Assembly (NCBI GenBank): GCA_037349315.1
Contig: JBAIAC010000040.1
Coordinates: 10,310,001 to 10,374,000, forward strand
Direction: 5' to 3'
DNA length: 64,000 nt
From: Chelydra serpentina
Lineage: Eukaryota; Chordata; Testudines; Chelydridae
Shown piece by piece: positions 51,198 through 60,100 of the stretch. The position numbers and the translations under genes are program-made. The notes under the pieces are model-generated. The model had not been told where the DNA came from, did no database searches, and saw only the letters and a list, made by a program, of their open reading frames with translations. How positions within the stretch are numbered: the first letter of the stretch is position 1; every line of letters starts with the position of its first letter.

Positions 51198-54100
51198 TCA
51201 AAGTTATTAAAAAAAAAAACCTGCCAGGCCTACTTATTAGCTACTTTGGTGGTTACTGAAAAGACATAATTTACCCACGATAGAGAAATAGTGTCACATC
51301 TCAGATACAACTGTGGATAAATGTTGACTTTTTAAGAAGGACCATGCCAGTTGTAGTAACTGCAGCTGCTGCTTTTGCCTACCTCTCAGAAATGTTGTGA
51401 AGATTTATTCATTTATATTTTCAAAGCACTTTACAAACATTATGCACTAAGTAGTAGCATTATGAGTAAGCAAATCACATCAGGGAACTACTCCATGTAA
51501 CATCTATCCTTTCATCACACATTTTACATGTATCGGTGATCATACGTAACGTATAAACTGGGCAGCATTCAGGTGTTTCAATATAATGGATAATGGATGG
51601 ATAATGGGGGAGGGATAGCTCAGTGGTTTGAGCATTGGCCTGCTAAACCCAGGGTTGCGAGTTCAATCCTTGAGGGGGCCATTTAAGGATCTGGGGCACA
51701 AATCTGTCAGGGGACAGCACTTGGTCCTGCTAGTGAAGGCAGGGGACTGGACTTGATGACCTTTCAAGGTTGTTCCAGTTCTAGGAGATTGGCATATCTC
51801 CATTTATTTATTTTATTTTATTTTAATAGTGTTTATTTTGATCAATTTAATTGTTCACAGTTGCAAAAATTTCTGGATTTTAAGCATTTATTTTTCTCAA
51901 TTAAAATGTTCATGGTTGTGGGAAATTATGGGGGAAGGTCAGACAATTATTTAATGACCGACATTCACATTCAAAAAGTCAAAGCTTTATAACCATTAAA
52001 ACACAAATTCTCAGCATCACATCTCAAAATATACAAAGTGAATTTCTTTAAATCAAACTCTTATAAGTTCTCAAGTAGCAATTTTCTTACTTTGCCTATC
52101 TGTAAATTTCAATCATCATGGATGGAAATATTTTTTCTTTGGTTTGTGTACACAGTGAAATCAACGTTTATTGATTTAAAAAATCGAATCCTTCCCAGTC
52201 TAATAATGCATTAGAAGGAGAGGTGGCACGCTAGACAATAATCTATAGATAACGAACATACAATTAACACAACTGAAACAGAATCTTATTCTAGATAACT
52301 CCTAAGATTCAAGGCCATCTTTTAACTAGATTTTTTAAAAAAATCAATAGCATCTGCAGTCTTTGTATGGGAAAGATCTAAACTAAATCAGTCATTCAGT
52401 CTTGAAGACATCTTTAAGTAGTTCAGTCCTAGATTCAGACTATATTTACATTTGTAGCAGTCACATCAGGGAAGTACTCCATGTAGCAGTCTGTTATTTG
52501 ATATCAACTGTATTTTTTACAAATGCAAAGAAAGGAATGTTTTTAAGCTACATCATACAGTACTGAATTTTCAAATATTTTCACAAAGACAGTTTCTTAC
52601 TGTAAACTTCATTTTATTAGCTTTTGGTTAGTATCAAAGATGGGACAAACTGATTTAATTTGGATTCATCTGTTACTGGGAATGGGGTTTCGGATACTGT
52701 TCTATTATAGGTAAAATACTTTCTTGTACGTGACAAAAACAACGAGGAGTCCGGTCGCACCTTAAAGACTAACAGATTTATTTGGACATAAGCTTTTGTG
52801 GGTAAAAACCCCCACTACTTCAGATGCATGTGGTATGTGAGATATGCATACATCTTAGATACACACATCATATTTCACACAAAATGTTTTCTTGGTCTAA
52901 CCTTGATTTTTGCCAAAAGTCTAATCTACTTAAAATAATAAAACTTTGATCCAACTTTTCAAATGGTCACTATAGCCTCTACCACCATAAATAGCGATGC
53001 AAATAATATTAAGACTTTTTTTGGGGGGGAAGCTTTTAAAGGTGTTTCTCCCTTATGTTTATGTCATAGCTAACAAAACAGCTGATTTCTGCTCAAATGT
53101 ATGGTATCACAATTCAGAGGTACCTAAAAAAACTCTAGTGCTCTGTTTAAAAAAAATCAGAGTAGCTGTAAATAAACACAAACACAAACCCATAGACACC
53201 TTGCAATCCTTCAGGGACTGTTTTTTAAGAAATCCCAACTATTAAAACAACATTGATTGATCAGGTTTTTTTATACCTTGAATATTTAGGTTTATGGAGA
53301 TAAAGATGCTGATGGATTCTACCGGGGAGAAACTTGCACAAGACTTGGCCTCATTCCATGTAATATGGTCTCTGAAATCCAAGCAGATGATGAAGAAATG
53401 ATGGATCAGCTTCTAAAACAAGGGTTTCTTCCTCTGAATACACCTGTAGAAAAAATAGGTAGGGGAAAATATATGTACACAAAATAGCGATTAAGTGCTG
53501 TTAACTTGGCTGTTTGTGCTTTGGCTTTTTTTGATGATATGGCACATGCATCTAAATTTTACAGCCGTCTACTACACTATGGGGGATACATTCTGTGTCA
53601 GCATCTTGTGTTTTTAAAAAAATTCAGACTAAGCATTTTCACTATTGACGACACAAATGAGGACTTGCATTTCAGTACTGCACATACTCATTTTTTTAAG
53701 TGATTTTCTGAAAGATTTCTAGACACAGAACAAGATCCCTCTGCTTTTGGCATATGCAGTGCTGAGATGTTTGATAAATGTTATGCTCACTGCTGGAAAG
53801 CATAAAAAGAATCACTTCTTTGTTGTTCTTTTTACTCTTCTACTTTAACCTACTTTACCATAAATTTAAAGGGATGGTGGCAAAGGGTTATGCCTCACAT
53901 TATTCAGGTTAACATTGCATAGTCAAAAAGTTTAAAACATATTGATATCAGAAACCAACCTTTCCTGTTTTGAACCAGTAATCGTAATTTAGTGGTTCAG
54001 TGTTGTATAGAGACATATTGTAGTTATATACAAATATATTTTGAGGGAAAGCCATCAACAAATTTTAAATCTTTCAAAGGAGCAATAAAACAAAGACTGT

Positions 54101-57100
54101 AAACCACTAAGATTGGTTCAATCTTGCTTAAAAGTGAACTGTAAACGTGGCTACATAAAAACAAAAACAATCGAACAAACAAAAAATCTCTCCAGAATTG
54201 TTTGCAAGATTACAAAATGAAAATAGTCTCTTACCATTGGGATTTTTTTAAGTACTTTTCACAAAATGAAACAATTATAGGCTCTTTAAGATCCTCAGAA
54301 TTCTCAGCTCAGTATTTCCCCATTTGTGTGCCAGAGCAAAAGGATTTAAGACATGTAACAAACAAAGGGAGTGAAAGAACCATGGGTAAAAGTTTCAAAC
54401 CTGAGTGCCTAGAGGTACCTACGTAACATTTTCAAAAGTGCCTAAGTGAATTAGGAGTCATTGACTGGGACATAGGCTCCTAAATGCCTGGTTTTCACAA
54501 GTATTTAGGAAACTGAAGATGCAGGTAGGCACCTAGTAAGTTTTACAAAAGCACCTGAGCCCTGGGCTACACTAGAGTGGGGGGTCGATCTACGATACGC
54601 AACTTCAGCTACGTGAATACCGTAGCTGAAGTCGGCATATCGTAGATTGACTTACCTGGCCGTGAGGACGGCGGCGAGTCGATCGTTGCCGCTCCCCCGT
54701 CGACTCTGCTTCTGCCTTTCACGGAGGTGGATTTCCAGAGTTGACGGGGAGCGCATTCGGGGATCGATTAATCGCGTCTAAACGAGATGTGATAAATTGA
54801 TCCCCGATAGATCGATTGCTACCCGCCGATCCGGCGGGTAGTGAAGACAAGCCCTCAGTCCTTGCAGTTGATGTGAGGTAGGTGCCGACCCCACTTGGAT
54901 ACTTTTGTAAATCTCAGTAAGTACCTGTTTGCATCTTTAGGCACCTAAATATATGTGAAAATCTGGCACTAAGTCACTTTTGAATATAGAATTTAGGATC
55001 CTAAAGCCTGGTCTACACTAGGAAATTAGGTTGGTATAACTACATCGCTCAGGTGTGTGTAAAACTCACACCACTGAGCAATGCAGTTAAAGCAACCTAA
55101 CCCCCGGTGTAGATAGCCCCAGGTCGACAGGAGAATTCTTGTGTCGACCTAGCTACCACCTATCGGGGAGGTGGGGTACCGGCACTGATGGGAGAAGCCC
55201 TGCTGTTGGCAAAAGCGGTGTCTTCACCGAAGCACTAAGCTGCGCATTTTAAGTGTAGACAAGCCCTTAATCTCTTAGGGTTTGTTTACACTGCAAAAAC
55301 CCCCCAACCCAAATCAAAAATGTGGCAGCGAGTCTCAGAGCCTGGGTCAACTGACTTGAGCTCAGGCTATGGGGCTAAAAAGATCAGTGTAGGTGTTCCC
55401 TCTTGGGCTGCAGCCTCGGCTTTGAAACCCCAGTGCAGGAGGTGGATCTCAGAGCCTGGGAGCCAGCGAATGGCAACGTTTACACTGCTACTTTTAGCCC
55501 CATAGTGTGAGCCCCACAAGCCTGAGTCATTTGACCCAGGCTGTGAGATTTGCCCGATGGTTTTTTTTGTTGTTGGTTTTTTTGCTGTACAGACATACCC
55601 TTAGGCACCTCTGAAATCTTTTACCCCAAATCCATATTTAAAAACACATCTCAATGTGGCCTGATTTTCAGCTCCTGCCAAAGTCCGTGAGAGAGTTGTA
55701 GATGCTGAACATCTTTGAAAATGAGATCATTTATTGAGGTGTCTAAATACAATTTTAGGAGCCTGACTTTAGTCCCGGCAGATTGTAGCTATTTCTGCAA
55801 GCCCCATTGGCTTGTTACGTGCTAGTGGTGATGTCCCTCACTCTGGCAGAGCAATGAAGAAGTCTGCAGCTCCGATTTTTCCAGGAGGGGGAGAGCACTC
55901 TATGCCACTCTCTCTGTAAGCATACTTTCCTGAGCCCGGAATGTTCCGGAGTGTTCTAACTGCTAGTAACCCCCTCCCCTCCACTGCAGTTCACCTTTAA
56001 ATAGCTTGACACTTTAAAAGCAAGTGGCTTTTCTCTCTCAAATCTGGATAAAGTTTTCTAGTCACACTTTAAAGGAAATGCACATAGAACCCTAGAGTTC
56101 AGAGACTACGGAGAGTTTGGCTTAATTTTGAATTAAATACAAACCAAGTGCCTGAACGTGCAAACAAATTCACATTTTCAGACCCCTTCTGTCCCAGTCT
56201 GCCCATGTGGCACCGCTAGCAGGATCAGACCCGAAATCTCCAGTCTGTTTTATGCTGTTATCACACATGCTTCAGTCTGACTGTCAAATCAAACACTTAA
56301 TTAACATGCTGTGTTCAGCTATGACTAATTTTGCTTAATCCTTTGCCCACATTAAATCCTTAAAAATTAAGAACTTTGAACAGCTTCATATCTTTTCCTC
56401 TTCTTTTATTTGTATGCATTCCTTTCCTGAAGTCAACTGTGACCGTTTCAAAGAGAGCACACGCTCTGTACACCGCAGATCCAGAAAGTCTAAAAGAGGT
56501 CTGTGCTAAGAAACAATAACTTGATTCAAGCTGTAAATGAGCTGAATTGCTTTGAGCTGTCTAGATTTACTTTTTATGCCTTTGATCTTTTAGCAGCAGA
56601 GCGGCCCCTAGCACTGGAGAACAAGCCTGCCCTTGTCCTAGCAGAGTAGTATGTCAGAGGGACCCATTGCTTCTTCAAGGCAGTCACTATGAGTTGGTCC
56701 AAGCCACAGGGGAATTGGATCCTAACTCTGTAATAATCCATCCCTTCACTTTGGACTTCTCCTTGCACTCTGTATAAATCCCTCCTTGCATCAGCAGCTG
56801 AGATTGCAACACACACCCAGTCAATGGGAACGTAAGCAATCTCCTCTGACTGAATGTTTCATTCCCAGCTATTAGGTGTGAAAGCCAGAGTGCATGCTGC
56901 ATACTTCCCCACTGATGAAAGTCTTCTCCTACTACCTTACCCCACCCTAGAATGCTCCAAGCTCATTGGAGCAAGAGTCCTAAGGCTGCTCCTAACCAGT
57001 TTTCCTTTATCGCACTTCATAATGCTCTTCTCTAGCTCATCAGAACTGCCCTCTACGCCTGTTGTAAGTAAAACTAACAAGCATGTTTTTCTTGCTGTGG

Positions 57101-60100
57101 CATCATCTGCAAGAATCATGCTGCTCTCATTCAGTTTTAAAATTAAGCCCATCAAGACTTCCCTGTAAATGTTTGTCAGTCAATAAACATTTCATCAAAT
57201 TTCTGGAAGCTGTAAGTTTCACCTCCTTCCTTTTGTCGCCTGCTAAGGAAAGCTGTAAACTCACGGAATACTTGAAAGGGTGTTTCTGTAACCACAAGAC
57301 TAATGGAAACATTCAGATTCTTTTAAAAAATTGATAAATCACTTGTCTTGGATCAAGTGAGAACATTTCTATTTCTTGTCCAACTACCCTGCCAAGAAGG
57401 GGAAGAATAATGCCAGGCACAAAATTCCTGTTGGCTTTAGCAGGGAAAAAAAGACCAGCGAGTAAAAGTGACAGTCTGCTTGAAGTGAAACAGGATAGAA
57501 TCCTGAACATCTACTATCCAAAAGCCTGGGGAGTAGCACCTGTTAATTTTTCTAACCACAAAGATTAAAAAAGGCATAACAAATAGTAGCTTTGAATATA
57601 TATATATTGCTGAGATGATTTAGAAACAGTAGGATCAACCCAGCTGTTAAGAATTAAAGAGTTGCTTTGGATTCGATGTCCAACTTGCATCAGGATCCAT
57701 GACTATGTTAATAGATTTGGTATTTCTCTTTGGTCACCTGTCCAGCTTGCTAGAGAAATAGTCTTGAGTTGATTACTGCACTGTTGAGAAAATAACAAGA
57801 GGAAAAAATGCACCATGTTGTTTTTGTTCTTCAAAATAACTTTGATAGCTTTCCTCCCCTTTCCCTTCTTATGGCTGGAACAGAAAGGAACAGAAGGAGT
57901 GGCAGACAGCATTCTGTGTCAACACGGAGGATGGTGGCACTATACGATTATGATCCAAGAGAAAGTTCTCCTAACGTTGATGTGGAGGTATTGATTTAAA
58001 CAAAAACAATTGTTATGTTTGTCATTTATATATCCATTGAATTCATGGGTTTGGTTTAAACACATGTTCATGAATATATTTCAGACTCAGCTGTGCTGAA
58101 CACATTACATAGACTTGTGGATACAGTAATATCATGATTGTAATATAGCACAAGCCTACCTGAAAATTTGGTACATTATTTTAAATTATGGGCATAAACA
58201 TTTTCCAAAGTGAAGAGGGAACGAATATTTAATCCCAAATGCACCTAGGATCCTTCCTTAAGAGAGTATGATTGTCAGAAGTGTTGCAACTCACACCAAG
58301 CAGGTAACCCGAAGCACAAGAATTGATTTTGAAACATGGAGATGCAAAAAATCCCAAATACGTGCATTCATAAAATATCAAATTTTCTCCCTTAGCGATC
58401 CACTTGGCTTCATGGAAATGTATGATGTCTAAATCTCTATGGAATCTGTCTGTATCATGCCCTTTTAATGGTATCTTAAGCAATTATGGACTGTTTCCCA
58501 AATCTTCATTGTGGGTCTGTCTTCCCTCTACCTCCGTGGTTCTCAACCTATTTACTTGTGGGTCACATATGCAGCTGTGTGTGTTATGTGGGCCCCATCC
58601 ACACAATATGTATACTACCTGAATAGCCCTGAGGTTGTGACATAGGCTACAGCTTTGTGCTGATTGGGCCACAAGCGGCCCACTGGCCGTGGGTTGAGAA
58701 CCTTTGTTCTACCCTCATACATTTCCCATCAGCAACAAAGCAGGCAATGCAGCCAGTTTATGATGATGTCAGTTGGTGTGTGTCTGTTCTCTCCATGTGC
58801 TGTACCAGCAGACCTCGGTATTACTATCCAGAAAGACCACAGACGCAGCTCGGTGGTAAAGGCACTCGACTTTATTATCCATTGTCACAGATACACTAAT
58901 ACGTACTCTATGGACTCAGCTCAACAGTGGGGCTTTCCACTGCCCCCATCGGCTGGACAAAGGGTTAAGGCGAAACAACCCAACATTTATAGACTGACAA
59001 AAACAACTTACATACCACTTATGTGTTTTATGACATCTGCTTGTTACCTCACCTTGGATCTTGCTTCAGGTGGCTTGGGCAAAACATCCCTATTCATCAC
59101 TTCTGTCAAACCCTTTTATCTGGTGCTAATCTTTTGGAGTGTGTTCACACATGTACCCAGTATCTGTTACGTCTTAGTAGTGCCTGTGTTTTAGCAATGT
59201 TAGCAGTGCTCGTGCCAACTTCCTGTGAACGTGAAGCATCTGCTTTATTATATGTCCTGACTTTACTGACTATGGTTCAGGCCTCGGGTCTTGCACCAGG
59301 CCCAGTCCACCATGCTCTCTTTCTCTCCCCTGCCTATGATACCTTCAATGTCATCTTGGAATTCCTCTGGCAAACAGAATTTGAAGCATGCTTTTGAGAG
59401 CAGACCAAACTCATTGTGCTAGGAGTAGCAGGCTACTCATGAAGCTATGTGGCAAAGTAAAATACACCTATCAAGCTTGCAATCTCCCCCTATTTGTTAT
59501 TTAAAACACACCTGTCTGTGGAACTGTTTTCTACATACTGCACTTCGGAAGTGCTTGATACCCAACTAATTCATATCATCTCCATCACTTAATCAGATCT
59601 AGTTCTCAAATAAACTCTGTAGCATTCTCTCTGTTACAGTAAAGTGGACAAAACTGTAAAGCCTTTAAATAAACAGGGCCCAGATTGTCCCCACAGTTCT
59701 GCATTTAGCTCTCCCTCCACTTCAGGAGCACTGTCCTCCATCTCCTTCTGCCTCTCCAAAAAGGATGCTGTTTGTGCCCAGGTCTGTGCAGGGGCAAAGT
59801 GGTCATCTCTTCCAACCAACACCACAGAGATTGCTCAGAAGAGTGACCTCCCAGAGAGTATGGGGTTGCTGCAGTGAGGAAGAGTCCTTGGTAGCACAGC
59901 TCCAATCGAGCTGTTACCAGCATCCTGGGGCAACTTGTAGGAGGTCATATCCCACCCCCAACTCCACAAGGGGATCCTTACTGTGATTTCCTCCCACAAG
60001 TCCCTTCCTTCCCACACTGATTAGGATGAGCTGATTCCCAGGGATTTAAAAGTTCAGTTTGTTAAGAAAATGCCCAGTATATGGTTAACAAAAAAAAAAA

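Larger units (their letters stand above)
49267..53289 (+). other. RIMBP2: Intron 12
   Basis: Contains an A-run at 49700-49715, an AT-rich middle part, a tortoise-type SINE at 51606-51805 and a LINE-tail-like fragment at 52732-52831. It separates the two halves of SH3-2. Confidence 0.8.
53459..56432 (+). other. RIMBP2: Intron 13
   Basis: Contains a foldback repeat (54392-54985) interrupted by a Harbinger-like MITE, followed by two more MITEs at 55005-55266 and 55278-55600, giving a 1.2-kb transposon cluster. Confidence 0.8.

Noticed and set aside
51606..51680. Possible tRNA gene
   Set aside because: A and B boxes are present, but the sequence continues into a SINE body and tail, and no complete cloverleaf is evident.
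58664..59397. Open frames of 124-176 codons on the + strand in intron 15
   Set aside because: They overlap the hAT-like end and the LTR-like region, contain no recognisable domain and have no supporting splice structure.
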